Shown piece by piece: positions 19,131 to 28,017 of a DNA stretch of 64,000 nucleotides (position 1 is its first letter; every line of letters starts with the position of its first letter). A program made the translations under genes and the position numbers. Below the pieces are notes generated by a model. It had not been told where the DNA came from. It searched no databases and worked only from the letters and a program-made list of their open reading frames with translations. This DNA comes from Echinicola vietnamensis DSM 17526 (lineage in GTDB: Bacteria; Bacteroidota; Bacteroidia; Cytophagales; Cyclobacteriaceae), in NCBI RefSeq assembly GCF_000325705.1, contig NC_019904.1, forward strand, positions 3,412,001 through 3,476,000, in the 5' to 3' direction.

Positions 19131-20528
19131 ATGAAACAATTCGACTTTGGGATTGTCGGACTGGGTGTAATGGGCAAAAACCTTCTGCTCAATATGGCTG
19201 ATCACGGTTTTTCCGTGGCCGGTTTGGACTTAGATCAAGCAAAGGCAGCAGCCCTGGAAGAAGGCGCCAGGGAAGGGCAAGATGTCAAAGGATTTATTAC
19301 AGCGGAAAAATTCGTTTCTTCCCTTAAGCGTCCAAGGGCCATCATGCTTTTGGTACCTGCAGGTAAGCCGGTGGATGCTGCCATAGGCTCCCTTTTGCCA
19401 TTGCTGGAAAAAGATGATATTGTCGTGGACGGTGGGAATTCCTATTTTCCAGACACTGAAAGGCGATTTGCCGAATTGGCCAAAAAGAATATCCACTTCT
19501 TTGGAATGGGCATTTCAGGTGGTGAAAAAGGAGCACGGTTTGGCCCCAGTATGATGCCCGGTGGCGATGCTCAAGCGTATGAGCGGCTGCGGCCCATTTT
19601 TGAAGCCATTGCGGCAAAAGTCGATGGCGAACCCTGCGTTACCTACTTAGGGAAGGGATCTGCCGGAAACTACGTTAAAATGGTCCATAATGGTATTGAA
19701 TATGGCATCATGCAGCTGATTGCTGAAACCTATGATATCATGAAGAAGGGATTAGGGTATTCAGATGATAAAATCCAATCCATTTTTGCATCATGGAATG
19801 ATACAGAGCTACAATCCTTCTTGGTAGAAATCACTGGTTTGATTCTACAGAAGAAGGATGATGACACTGGCAAGCAGCTCTTGCCCCTTATCTCTGACCA
19901 AGCCAGGTCCAAAGGGACGGGGAAATGGACCAGCCAAAATGCCATGGACCTGCAAGCTCCCGTACCGGTCATTGATATGGCCGTTTTGATGCGGGATATT
20001 TCCAAGTTTAAAGAGGAGCGTGTGGCCGCTTCCAAGGCCTTAAAGTGGGCAGGAGAGGAGAACGTGGATGCGACGGCCGATATGTTGAAGAATGCACTTT
20101 ATTTTGGGATGATCACCACCTATGCACAGGGTATGGTACAGCTTCGGTTGGCCTCTGAGGAATATGGTTACGGGCTTAACCTGGAAGAAGTGGCCAAGAT
20201 ATGGCGAGGTGGATGCATCATCAGGGCTGCTTGTCTAGAAGATTTTAGAAAAGCCTATAAAAAGGCGCCTGACTTGGCCAATTTAATGTTGGATAAGGAA
20301 ATTGGCGAAGATTTGGTAGCCCGGCAAAAGGACGTCAGGGAAGTGGTGAAAGTAGCGGTGGAGAAAGGGATTCCAGCTCCCGCACTGATGGCGGCATTGA
20401 GTTATTTTGATGCTTACCGCAGCGATCGATTGTCCACAAATGTGATCCAAGCCCAACGAGACTTCTTTGGAGCCCACCAATTTGAACGAATTGATAAGGA
20501 AGGTGTGTTTCATGCCCAGTGGGAATAA
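19131..20528 (+). CDS. gnd: 6-phosphogluconate dehydrogenase, decarboxylating
   Basis: 465 residues from ATG 19131; the frame stays open upstream into rpiB, but [17 protein letters not shown] is the family N-terminus. NADP Rossmann motif [13 protein letters not shown], catalytic region [19 protein letters not shown], substrate motif [19 protein letters not shown]. Converts 6-phosphogluconate to ribulose 5-phosphate, CO2 and NADPH. 41 bases after rpiB. Confidence 0.97.
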   Translation: MKQFDFGIVGLGVMGKNLLLNMADHGFSVAGLDLDQAKAAALEEGAREGQDVKGFITAEKFVSSLKRPRAIMLLVPAGKPVDAAIGSLLPLLEKDDIVVDGGNSYFPDTERRFAELAKKNIHFFGMGISGGEKGARFGPSMMPGGDAQAYERLRPIFEAIAAKVDGEPCVTYLGKGSAGNYVKMVHNGIEYGIMQLIAETYDIMKKGLGYSDDKIQSIFASWNDTELQSFLVEITGLILQKKDDDTGKQLLPLISDQARSKGTGKWTSQNAMDLQAPVPVIDMAVLMRDISKFKEERVAASKALKWAGEENVDATADMLKNALYFGMITTYAQGMVQLRLASEEYGYGLNLEEVAKIWRGGCIIRAACLEDFRKAYKKAPDLANLMLDKEIGEDLVARQKDVREVVKVAVEKGIPAPALMAALSYFDAYRSDRLSTNVIQAQRDFFGAHQFERIDKEGVFHAQWE

Positions 20529-20554
20529 ATGACCTGAAAAGCTTTGATAAAATT

Positions 20555-22072
20555 ATGAGCGAAAAAATTAAGACAACCAGAAAAGCAGCACCTACCATCA
20601 TTGTGATTTTTGGAGGTACAGGAGATTTGGCCAAGCGTAAGCTGGTTCCTGCGTTTTATAACCTGTACTTGGACGGGTGGATGCCCAATAAATTTTCAAT
20701 AATTGGCCTAGGACGGACTGAATTGGACGATGAGTCCTACAGAAAGAAACTGTTTGATGGTCTGACCGAGTTTTCAAGAAACGGAAAACCACAAAAAGAA
20801 AAGTGGGATGCTTTTCATCCCTCGATTTCCTATTTCCAATCCAACATCAACGACGAAAAAGCCTATCAGGACCTTTCGGCCAAGCTAGACAAAATTGATG
20901 AGGAATGGGGGGAAAGGGCGAACCGGTTGTTTTACCTTTCGGTAGCCCCACGTTTCATTGAAACGGTAACGCTAAACCTCAATGATTCCGGCTTGGCCAG
21001 TAATGAAGTGAAGGACAGGATCATTATTGAGAAGCCTTTTGGAACCAACAAAGAGACGGCCATTGAGCTAAACAATATGTTGAGAAGGACATTCCAGGAG
21101 GAGCAGATCTACCGCATAGATCATTACCTAGGGAAGGAAACCGTCCAGAATATTTTGGCTTTCAGGTTTGCCAATGCGCTTTTTGAGCCATTGTGGAACC
21201 GTAATTATATTGATTATGTACAGATCACCGTGGCGGAGCAAGTCGGTGTGGAAGATCGAGGTGGCTATTACGAGGGGTCTGGAGCCCTTAGGGACATGAT
21301 CCAAAACCACCTGTTGCAGATCTTGACCATGGTGGCCATGGAGGCACCCGTGTCTTTTGATGCCGAGGAAATCCGTAACCGCAAGGCGGATGTCCTGCGT
21401 GCCGTAAGGAGAATCAAAACAGAGGACGTCCATAAATTTGCGGTAAGGGGCCAGTATGGGCCTGGATGGGTAGAAGGTAAAAAAGTACCTGGCTATCGCG
21501 AAGAAAGCGGTGTGGAGAAAAATTCGGGAACTGAAACTTATGCTGCCATTAAATTTTACTTGGATAATTGGCGTTGGCAAGGCGTTCCTTTTTACCTCCG
21601 TACTGGAAAGAGGATGCCTGTAAAAACTTCCTCGATAACCATCCAGTTTCGACCCGTACCCCACAGTACCTTTGCTAGAGAGCAGGCGGACAGTGTGATG
21701 CCCAATCGGCTGACCATTAACTTGCAGCCACAGATGGACATCAGGCTGCGTTTTACGGTAAAACGTCACGGCTTGGAAATGAACCTAAACCAAGCAGATA
21801 TGATCTATGATTATGATGCTTGCAGTACGCAGACCCCAGAGGCTTATGAAACGCTGCTTTTGGATGCCATGAGGGGAGATCCTACCCTGTTCATGCGCTC
21901 CGACCAAGTGGAAGAAGCTTGGGATGTGATCGATTCGATCCTGGAAGTGTGGGAAAACAGGCCTTCCCTCGATTTTCCAAATTATGCGGCAGGCGCTTGG
22001 GGGCCTGAAAATGCTGAAGCCCTGATCGCCAAGGATGGCCATGTATGGGCGCTGAACCTACAAAAAGATTAG
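20555..22072 (+). CDS. zwf: Glucose-6-phosphate 1-dehydrogenase
   Basis: About 505 residues from ATG 20555; a start at 20519 would overlap gnd by ten bases and add 12 residues. Coenzyme motif [19 protein letters not shown], active-site RIDHYLGKE with its catalytic His, later [21 protein letters not shown] and [11 protein letters not shown]. It oxidises glucose 6-phosphate to 6-phosphogluconolactone with NADP and is the first step of the pathway encoded by this operon. Confidence 0.97.
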   Translation: MSEKIKTTRKAAPTIIVIFGGTGDLAKRKLVPAFYNLYLDGWMPNKFSIIGLGRTELDDESYRKKLFDGLTEFSRNGKPQKEKWDAFHPSISYFQSNINDEKAYQDLSAKLDKIDEEWGERANRLFYLSVAPRFIETVTLNLNDSGLASNEVKDRIIIEKPFGTNKETAIELNNMLRRTFQEEQIYRIDHYLGKETVQNILAFRFANALFEPLWNRNYIDYVQITVAEQVGVEDRGGYYEGSGALRDMIQNHLLQILTMVAMEAPVSFDAEEIRNRKADVLRAVRRIKTEDVHKFAVRGQYGPGWVEGKKVPGYREESGVEKNSGTETYAAIKFYLDNWRWQGVPFYLRTGKRMPVKTSSITIQFRPVPHSTFAREQADSVMPNRLTINLQPQMDIRLRFTVKRHGLEMNLNQADMIYDYDACSTQTPEAYETLLLDAMRGDPTLFMRSDQVEEAWDVIDSILEVWENRPSLDFPNYAAGAWGPENAEALIAKDGHVWALNLQKD

Positions 22073-22075
22073 TGA

Positions 22076-22804
22076 ATGATGATACAAATAGAGAAAGATC
22101 CCGCTAAGCTGAGCGAAGTAGCGGCAGCCCTTTTTGTACAATCTGCAAAGGAGGCTATCGATGCAAAAGGAAAATTCAACGTGGCCTTGACCGGTGGTAG
22201 TTCACCTAAAGGGCTGTATCAGCTTTTGGCTGGAGAGCAATACAAATCGCAAGTAGAATGGGACAAAGTGTTTGTCTTTTGGGGCGATGAGCGATGGGTT
22301 TCCTTGGATGATGAGCAGAGCAATGCCGGCATGACCTATGAAACGCTGCTCAACCATGTACCGATTCCAGCGTCCAATGTTTTTCCGATGTGGACAGCGG
22401 GAATAACACCGGAAGCAAGGGCCGAAGAATACACCATTTATCTCAAAAAAGTCCTCGGTGAAGCAGGTGTATTTGACTTGATTTTACTGGGAATGGGAGA
22501 TGACGGCCACTGTGCCTCCTTGTTCCCCGGGACTGAAGTGCTAAAAGAAGAAAAGAAATGGGTGGAAGGGTACTTCCTGAAATCCAAAGATATCCATCGT
22601 ATCACACTAACGGCTCCATTGATCAATAAAGCCAAGAAAATTGTCTTTTTTGTATTTGGAGAAAACAAGGCAGACGCCCTTTTTGAGGTACTTGAAGGGG
22701 AGCGGAATCCTACCCAATATCCGTCTCAAATGATTCAGCCTTCAGAGGGTGAAGTACAATGGTTGGTTGATGAAACAGCGGCAAGCAAGCTTCGCAAAAT
22801 TTAA
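22076..22804 (+). CDS. pgl: 6-phosphogluconolactonase (DevB type)
   Basis: 242 residues. Motifs NVALTGGSSPKGLYQLL, FWGDERWV and LLGMGDDGHCASLFPG are those of the Pgl/SOL/DevB family. It hydrolyses the lactone made by Zwf. Start ATG 22076 or 22079, only three to six bases after zwf. Last gene of the operon, before a strong terminator. Confidence 0.95.
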   Translation: MMIQIEKDPAKLSEVAAALFVQSAKEAIDAKGKFNVALTGGSSPKGLYQLLAGEQYKSQVEWDKVFVFWGDERWVSLDDEQSNAGMTYETLLNHVPIPASNVFPMWTAGITPEARAEEYTIYLKKVLGEAGVFDLILLGMGDDGHCASLFPGTEVLKEEKKWVEGYFLKSKDIHRITLTAPLINKAKKIVFFVFGENKADALFEVLEGERNPTQYPSQMIQPSEGEVQWLVDETAASKLRKI

Positions 22805-22841
22805 TCCATCATCAAGCAAATATTATTTTACGATAAAGGAG

Positions 22842-22869
22842 AAAAAAGGAGGCGGTAGCCTCCTTTTTT
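22842..22869 (+). terminator. Intrinsic terminator of the rpiB-gnd-zwf-pgl operon
   Basis: A perfect stem AAAAAAGGAGGC / GCCTCCTTTTTT around a ggta loop, with its own T-run. Confidence 0.9.
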
Positions 22870-22934
22870 ATTGTTATTTTAAGGAGTGATTATAGGAAAA
22901 CCATACGTTCACGATTTATAGCAGGAAAAATAAT

Positions 22935-23219
22935 ATGATAGTCAAGAACAGTAATGATGGAAAAAAAGGTTTTTTCACAGCCATGGAGGATGATGAAGAA
23001 GCCGGAATGATGACCTTTACATTTGCCGGAAGTGACCGGATAATCATCGATCATACCGAAGTAAATCCTGATTTTAAAGGACAAGGAGTCGGTAAATTGA
23101 TGTTGATGAACCTTGTGGATTTTGCTAGGGAAAACCAGTATAAAGTGATTCCTCTTTGTCCTTTTGCAAAGTCCGTTTTTAGTAAAGAAGAAAAAATACG
23201 GGATGTGATTTTTAGCTAA
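22935..23219 (+). CDS. Small GNAT-type N-acetyltransferase (YjdJ-like)
   Basis: 94 residues, the size of the compact Gcn5-like group. The acetyl-CoA loop is HTEVNPDFKGQGVGKLMLMNLVDFARENQYKV (pattern Q-G-V-G), followed by PLCPFAKSVF. It probably acetylates a small molecule or protein; substrate unknown. Alone between two terminator-bounded units. Confidence 0.85.
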   Translation: MIVKNSNDGKKGFFTAMEDDEEAGMMTFTFAGSDRIIIDHTEVNPDFKGQGVGKLMLMNLVDFARENQYKVIPLCPFAKSVFSKEEKIRDVIFS

Positions 23220-23444
23220 TGATGGTATTTCACTGAAAATTATTTTCCAGGACCCTTCGAGCAGGATCCTGATGAAAAAGTAGACGCAAAACTTTTCCGG
23301 CAGTGGGGAATATGCTCCACTGGATGAATTTTTTAAACTAGTATTCAATAATATAATTATCTTTAAAGATGTTCTTTTCGATATCCGAAGTATGAAAACG
23401 AACCTATCATAAAGCATAAACCCGTTTAAATTAACCATTTTACC

Positions 23445-24923
23445 ATGAAAACAGAAAAAAACAAAGTACTGCAAAAGGCAGGTGAACGTAGGGATTTTTT
23501 AAAGAAGAGTGCCTTGGCGCTGGGCGCAGTGAGTATTGTGCCAAGCCATGTGCTCTTTTCCAAACCTGAAATTAGGGATAAGCAGGGCAAATTGCTTCGG
23601 AAAGCGTCTTTTGTACCCAGTGATCGGGTGAATTTAGCATGTGTGGGCATTGGCAATAGGGGTGAGCAGGTGATCAATGCCATCGATGAAACCGGTCAGG
23701 CTAATATTGTGACCCTCTGTGATGTGGATATGGGAGCTGAGCACACCTTACCGAGCATGAATAAATTCCCCAAGGCTACACGTTTTCAGGATTTTAGGGA
23801 GATGCTGGATAAAGACAGCCAGCATTTTGATGCGGTGATGGTAGCTACTCCTGATTTTTCTCATTTTCCCGTGACCATGGCAGCTATGGCTGCTGGTAAA
23901 GGGGTGTATGTGGAAAAGCCGTTGGCACGAACATTTCATGAAATAGAGTTATTGATGAAAGCGGCCGAAAAATATGGCGTAGTAACCCAAATGGGCAACC
24001 AAGGCCACTCGGAGGCGAATTACTTCCAGTTTAAGGCTTGGGTGGATGCCGGCATTATCAAGGATGTCACGGCAATTACCTGCCACATGAATGGCCGAAG
24101 GAGGTGGCATGGATGGGACGTCAATATGGGGAAATTTCCTGCTGCTGAAACTATTCCTGATACGTTGGATTGGGATACTTGGCTGACTACTGCCCAGCAC
24201 CACGATTATAACCATGACTTTATAAACGGCCAGTGGCGATGCTGGTATGATTTCGGGATGGGTGCCTTGGGAGACTGGGGAGCACATATCATGGATACCT
24301 TTCATCAGTTTTTGGATCTTGGCTTGCCTTATGAAGTGGATCCTGTAAAGATCGAAGGACATAATGCGTTGTTTTATCCTCAGGCGACGACCTTGGATTT
24401 TAAATTCCCCAAAAGGGGAAAAATGCCGGAGGTAAATGTCAGTTGGTACGATGGACTGGATAATATACCGGAGGTGCCTGAAGGCTATGGCTCATCAGAG
24501 CTGGATGCAGATATCCCTGCGGCCAGTAACGGTAAAATCCAGCCGGCAAAGCTAAACCCTGGTAAGATCATTTACGGCAAGGAATTGACCTTTAAGGGAG
24601 GATCACACGGCAGTACGCTGTCCATCATTCCTGATGAAAAGGCCAAAGCCATGGAAGGAAAACTTCCGGAAGTCCCTGAAAGCCCTTCAAATCATTTTGC
24701 CAACTTTCTGTTGGCGTGTAAAGGGGAGGAGAAAACCAGGTCACCGTTTTCTATCGCAGGGCCACTGAGTCAGGTGTTTACCCTCGGCACATTGGCCCAG
24801 CGGCTAAATGCCAAATTGGAGTTTGACCGTGACAAAAAGGTCATCACCAATAACAAGTTTGCCAATGCCCTTTTGGTAGGGCCTCCGCCGAGAAAAGGAT
24901 GGGAAACCTACTATAAGGTTTGA
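23445..24923 (+). CDS. Tat-exported Gfo/Idh/MocA family oxidoreductase
   Basis: 492 residues. Twin-arginine signal ERRDFLKKSALALGAVSIVPS, then the NAD(P)-binding domain (VNLACVGIGNRGEQVINAI, VTLCDVD, AVMVATPDFSHFPVTMAAMAAGKGVYVEKPLART with the family EKP motif) and a C-terminal Gfo/Idh domain with bacterial extension (WYDFGMGALGDWGAHIMDTFHQ). Exported members act on sugars or glycans in the periplasm with tightly bound nicotinamide cofactor, for example glycosidases of the GH109 type or oxidoreductases. Exact reaction unknown. Monocistronic, with a strong terminator. Confidence 0.92.
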   Translation: MKTEKNKVLQKAGERRDFLKKSALALGAVSIVPSHVLFSKPEIRDKQGKLLRKASFVPSDRVNLACVGIGNRGEQVINAIDETGQANIVTLCDVDMGAEHTLPSMNKFPKATRFQDFREMLDKDSQHFDAVMVATPDFSHFPVTMAAMAAGKGVYVEKPLARTFHEIELLMKAAEKYGVVTQMGNQGHSEANYFQFKAWVDAGIIKDVTAITCHMNGRRRWHGWDVNMGKFPAAETIPDTLDWDTWLTTAQHHDYNHDFINGQWRCWYDFGMGALGDWGAHIMDTFHQFLDLGLPYEVDPVKIEGHNALFYPQATTLDFKFPKRGKMPEVNVSWYDGLDNIPEVPEGYGSSELDADIPAASNGKIQPAKLNPGKIIYGKELTFKGGSHGSTLSIIPDEKAKAMEGKLPEVPESPSNHFANFLLACKGEEKTRSPFSIAGPLSQVFTLGTLAQRLNAKLEFDRDKKVITNNKFANALLVGPPPRKGWETYYKV

Positions 24924-24926
24924 TAC

Positions 24927-24963
24927 AAAGAGGGTTGTTTATCGTTGGAAAACAACCCTCTTT
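24927..24963 (+). terminator. Intrinsic terminator after Gfo/Idh gene
   Basis: A 14-bp perfect stem AAAGAGGGTTGTTT / AAACAACCCTCTTT around a 9-base loop, ending in T. Symmetrical, so it may also serve the convergent gene at 25002-25670. Confidence 0.85.
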
Positions 24964-25001
24964 GCTTTTGGTACCGGTAGCATCACTTTTCGGTAACCAC
25001 C

Positions 25002-25670
25002 TTATTTTCCTCCAAGGAAATAGTTGATTCCAAATGAAAAGTGTTGACCGCTTTCGCCAAAATTTGGAGAAATGTCGGCTTTGTGACTGGCGTTCTTATC
25101 CTTACTGACCAAAAGGCCGCCAGGTGTGAAGTAGGCTTCAATGCCGATTCGAGGCGATATCCTATACTGTGCGCCGAGTTGGATATCAGCGGTAAAGTTG
25201 TTGTAATGGTAAGAACGGAATCCGTTTGGCGATTTTTCATCTCCCTTTTCTTTGAAAAAGGTATTGCTTAGTCCTACAAAAGGAGTGAATCTGTCAGAGA
25301 CGTTAAAGTATTTCCTGAGCAAAACTCCTCCACCATAAATCAGGTTTTGATACTTGGAGTGATGGGTGACATCACCATTAACCATGGCTGTCATGGATCG
25401 AGAAGAGGAACCAATTCTGCCTTCCAAGCCGATGTAAAAGCCATTTCCAATGAATTTCCCGATGCCAGGAGTGAAATAGTAAGTGAAATTTTCCGATTCA
25501 TGCCCTATGTTGTCTGGCAGTGTGTACGGAGAGTCTTGAGGGCTATATTGGAAGTTTATTCCCGATCGAATGACCAGCCCATTTTCATTGAATTGAGCCT
25601 TTGAAATCGTCGGAAGTAAGCAAGTACATAGTGTCACGAAGAACGTGACCAAATAGCGGTTGTTTTTCAT
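25002..25670 (-). CDS. Outer membrane beta-barrel protein (porin-like, OmpA/OmpW-type barrel)
   Basis: 222 residues with a Sec signal peptide (LVTFFVTLCTCLLPTISKAQ, cleavage after about 25). The rest is amphipathic beta-strands with Gly and aromatic residues (IGLEGRIGSSSR, LIYGGGVLLRKYFNV, FTPFVGLSNTFF, IGIEAYFTPGGLLVSK) and a terminal strand FSFGINYFLGGK. Small eight-strand barrels of this kind are common in Bacteroidota; function not known. Confidence 0.8.
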   Translation of the reverse strand: MKNNRYLVTFFVTLCTCLLPTISKAQFNENGLVIRSGINFQYSPQDSPYTLPDNIGHESENFTYYFTPGIGKFIGNGFYIGLEGRIGSSSRSMTAMVNGDVTHHSKYQNLIYGGGVLLRKYFNVSDRFTPFVGLSNTFFKEKGDEKSPNGFRSYHYNNFTADIQLGAQYRISPRIGIEAYFTPGGLLVSKDKNASHKADISPNFGESGQHFSFGINYFLGGK

Positions 25671-25874
25671 AATAAAAATAGTTAAAAGTTCGAATAATGA
25701 TTTTTTCGAAATTATATTTTGAAAAAGGATCCCATAAAAAGATGATGTTAAAAAAAGTTAGGATTAAGTTTTGTTAACCAACTGAGTGACGGATTTAAGA
25801 ATTGTTAAGTTTTGTATGTCCTAAAGCAGATCCTGGTTTTCGTTTTGACAACCTTTGAAGCACAGGTTCCTTTG

Positions 25875-26570
25875 TTACAGCTCCAAGGGGAGGATGGCTT
25901 CTGAGGTACTGTCCAATTGTTTGATCAGATTCCCGTTATGGTCCCAAAATGCACTTTGTCCTGCACATCGCATGCCATCAGCATGACCGACACAGTTGAC
26001 CATGGCCACTGGTAGTTTGTTCTTTATGGCGATATCAGAAAGCTCGTGATAGGCATTGGTCACACCCCTTTGATCCTTTGCTACACTGGAAAGCAAAAGA
26101 GTGGGCCTTTTTGCCATGACATTTCCGATATGTTCAGCAACTGAGATTTCATAACATATGGCCAGGCCTATGGGAAAATTGTTTACCAGAGGGTGTTGAT
26201 TTTTTTCGGGAATAAAAAAAGGCACTTCATCTTCATGTAAGTATTGCTTAGAATAAACTTGGACGTGTTGGTGGGGATGAAATAGTAATAGGCTAATCGT
26301 AATTCCTTTGTGATTTTTTAGCGGTGCCCCCACGGCGATGGATATACATTTTTCATCACTCAATTCTTGAAAATTTCTTAATCGGGCATCATCCTTCGAG
26401 ATAGCCAGTTCTTTGGCCAAGGTAGGCTCATAGCCAGTGAGCGAGAGTTCAGGAAAAATGACAAGGTTTGAATGCGCAGAGCCTGCTTCATTGATCCATT
26501 TGATGTGATCAGAGATGTTTTGCTCGATATTTCCTGTGATAGGGCATAGCTGTACCAGACTAATTTTCAT
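25875..26570 (-). CDS. Carbon-nitrogen hydrolase (nitrilase superfamily)
   Basis: 231 residues. The catalytic triad is visible: Glu 41 in FPELSLTGYEP, Lys 108 in YSKQYLHEDE, Cys 139 in GLAICYEIS. It hydrolyses an amide or nitrile in the cytoplasm; substrate unknown. It starts 14 bases after the small membrane protein gene at 26585-26782, so the two form one minus-strand operon. Confidence 0.9.
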   Translation of the reverse strand: MKISLVQLCPITGNIEQNISDHIKWINEAGSAHSNLVIFPELSLTGYEPTLAKELAISKDDARLRNFQELSDEKCISIAVGAPLKNHKGITISLLLFHPHQHVQVYSKQYLHEDEVPFFIPEKNQHPLVNNFPIGLAICYEISVAEHIGNVMAKRPTLLLSSVAKDQRGVTNAYHELSDIAIKNKLPVAMVNCVGHADGMRCAGQSAFWDHNGNLIKQLDSTSEAILPLEL

Positions 26571-26584
26571 ATGCCATGTTGAAA

Positions 26585-26782
26585 TTATTTTCCAAGTGCC
26601 TGAAAAGGTAACATAAATATTTTGGCAATCATGGAAAAAGTAAGGTCAATGGCAAACCCTAATAGGCGAAATGGTAAGATCAGTAGCCAGATGATGGGAT
26701 ACAGCAGCAACAACAAGATTGCGATAGGCCAACACAAGACAAAAAGAATGGTCCAAAGGACGAGGTTAAGAAATAATTTCAT
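26585..26782 (-). CDS. Small hydrophobic membrane protein
   Basis: 65 residues, nearly all hydrophobic: two or three membrane segments (LNLVLWTILFVLCWPIAILL, LLYPIIWLLILPFRLLGFAI, FSMIAKIFMLPFQAL). No charged catalytic residues. A coherent membrane pattern and tight spacing to the nitrilase gene support it as a real gene. Function unknown. Confidence 0.7.
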   Translation of the reverse strand: MKLFLNLVLWTILFVLCWPIAILLLLLYPIIWLLILPFRLLGFAIDLTFSMIAKIFMLPFQALGK

Positions 26783-27122
26783 GTTTTGTTATTTGAAGAG
26801 GATTCAAGTTTGTAATGGGGATTTATATCACCATCAGGGATACTTTTTATTCCTAAAACTATGCCATATGCATTTTAACTTGAAATAGGCATTTTTACGA
26901 TTATGGGTGTTTTATTAGCGGACACTTTTGGTCTTATAACCGGACGATTTGATCATCAAAATGAATTCGCAGATGTGGCGAAAAAAGCCATAATCAAGCA
27001 TAAAGAAACTAGAATATTCATAAAAAAATACGATGGGAAATTGTAAGCGTTGCATGAAATCCCTTCAGGGAATATTTAAAGGCCTTTTTGAACATGGGAT
27101 AGTTTTATTTATATAAAAATGG
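26783..27122. other. Divergent intergenic region, nothing recognised
   Basis: About 340 bases between the small membrane protein gene and the promoter of the lipocalin-like lipoprotein. AT-rich, no coding frame, no clear hairpin. Confidence 0.4.
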
Positions 27123-27153
27123 TTTTCAAATACTTAAAAATGTTATATATTTG
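27123..27153 (+). promoter_or_regulatory. Likely Bacteroidota promoter of the lipoprotein gene
   Basis: TTTT (27123-27126, one mismatch to TTTG) - 19 bases - TATATTTG (27146-27153, perfect TAnnTTTG). Start of transcription would be near 27160, 24 bases before the ATG. Confidence 0.55.
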
Positions 27154-27183
27154 AAATAAGTATTGAATAACAAAAAAGAAACT

Positions 27184-27717
27184 ATGAAAGCTACATTTTT
27201 AAGAACACTCCTTTTGTCGTGTGCAGCGGCATGTATGATTTCGTGTACGGAGGACCTTCAGGATTTGGTGGTGGCTCCATCCATAGTAGGGAAATGGACG
27301 TTGGAAACCGTAGAATATGATGTCCGCACAGATGTGATCAACAATGGTGAAATGTATTCCATCAATCACAGTGGATTGGCCGATATTCATGGACTAACAA
27401 TGGATATTTCAGACGATCCCACCAATACTTTTTTGGCAGAGGGTTATTACACGATTGAAGTTCCAGCGGATTTAGCTGGAAGTACGTTTAAGGATATTTT
27501 TCCTTTTTCGGATATTTTCAAAAGAGGCACATGGTCCAAAGAGACGGATCGATTGATGTACTTTAATTTTGAAGGGTTGCCTGCTATTAAAGCAAAAATC
27601 ATAAAGTTTTCGGAGAAGAAACTGATTATTTCTTATGATATAACAAATCAAGATGAAATTGAAGGGGTGGCCTGTACCCATACGGTCCACGGATTGTATA
27701 CTTTCAGCAAGGAATAA
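27184..27717 (+). CDS. Lipocalin-like domain lipoprotein
   Basis: 177 residues from ATG 27184; an in-frame TTG at 27163 lies close to the predicted transcript start and is less likely. Lipoprotein signal with Cys near 21 (ACMISC). The mature domain begins SIVGKWTLETVEYDV, the opening of lipocalin-like domains that form small beta-barrels, and continues GTWSKETDRLMYFNFEG. Ligand unknown. Monocistronic, with its own promoter and terminator. Confidence 0.75.
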   Translation: MKATFLRTLLLSCAAACMISCTEDLQDLVVAPSIVGKWTLETVEYDVRTDVINNGEMYSINHSGLADIHGLTMDISDDPTNTFLAEGYYTIEVPADLAGSTFKDIFPFSDIFKRGTWSKETDRLMYFNFEGLPAIKAKIIKFSEKKLIISYDITNQDEIEGVACTHTVHGLYTFSKE

Positions 27718-27779
27718 AAGATCTGATTATTTTTTGATAGAAAAGTTGGATTGAGAAGCAAAGTCTTCCTAAAGAATAA

Positions 27780-27811
27780 GGCTGTCCAAAACTTGGGCAG
27801 CCATTTTTTAT
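27780..27811 (+). terminator. Intrinsic terminator after lipocalin-like gene
   Basis: GGCTGTCC-aaaactt-GGGCAGCC (one G-U pair) followed by CATTTTTTA. Confidence 0.75.
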
Positions 27812-28017
27812 GCATTTTTACCCGAAATTGGCCGCAACAGCAGTAAGAAGGAGCCAAGCATAGATGTTGGGGCTGACGTTTGCTTAACGGTAAATCCACG
27901 TAAGGAAAAAAATGCCACCACATTCCCATGGCACCAAGTGGATGCTGTAACCTAAGGGATTGTAATTGCTTTGTGCCTTAGAGCCTATGTTTTGGAGAAA
28001 GGGGAATGTTTGATTGC

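Noticed and set aside
21128..21769. Minus-strand open frame of 213 codons
   Set aside because: Fully opposite zwf and explained by its codon bias.
22890..23474. Minus-strand open frame of 194 codons
   Set aside because: Lies opposite the GNAT gene, whose motifs are clear; the minus frame has no family pattern.
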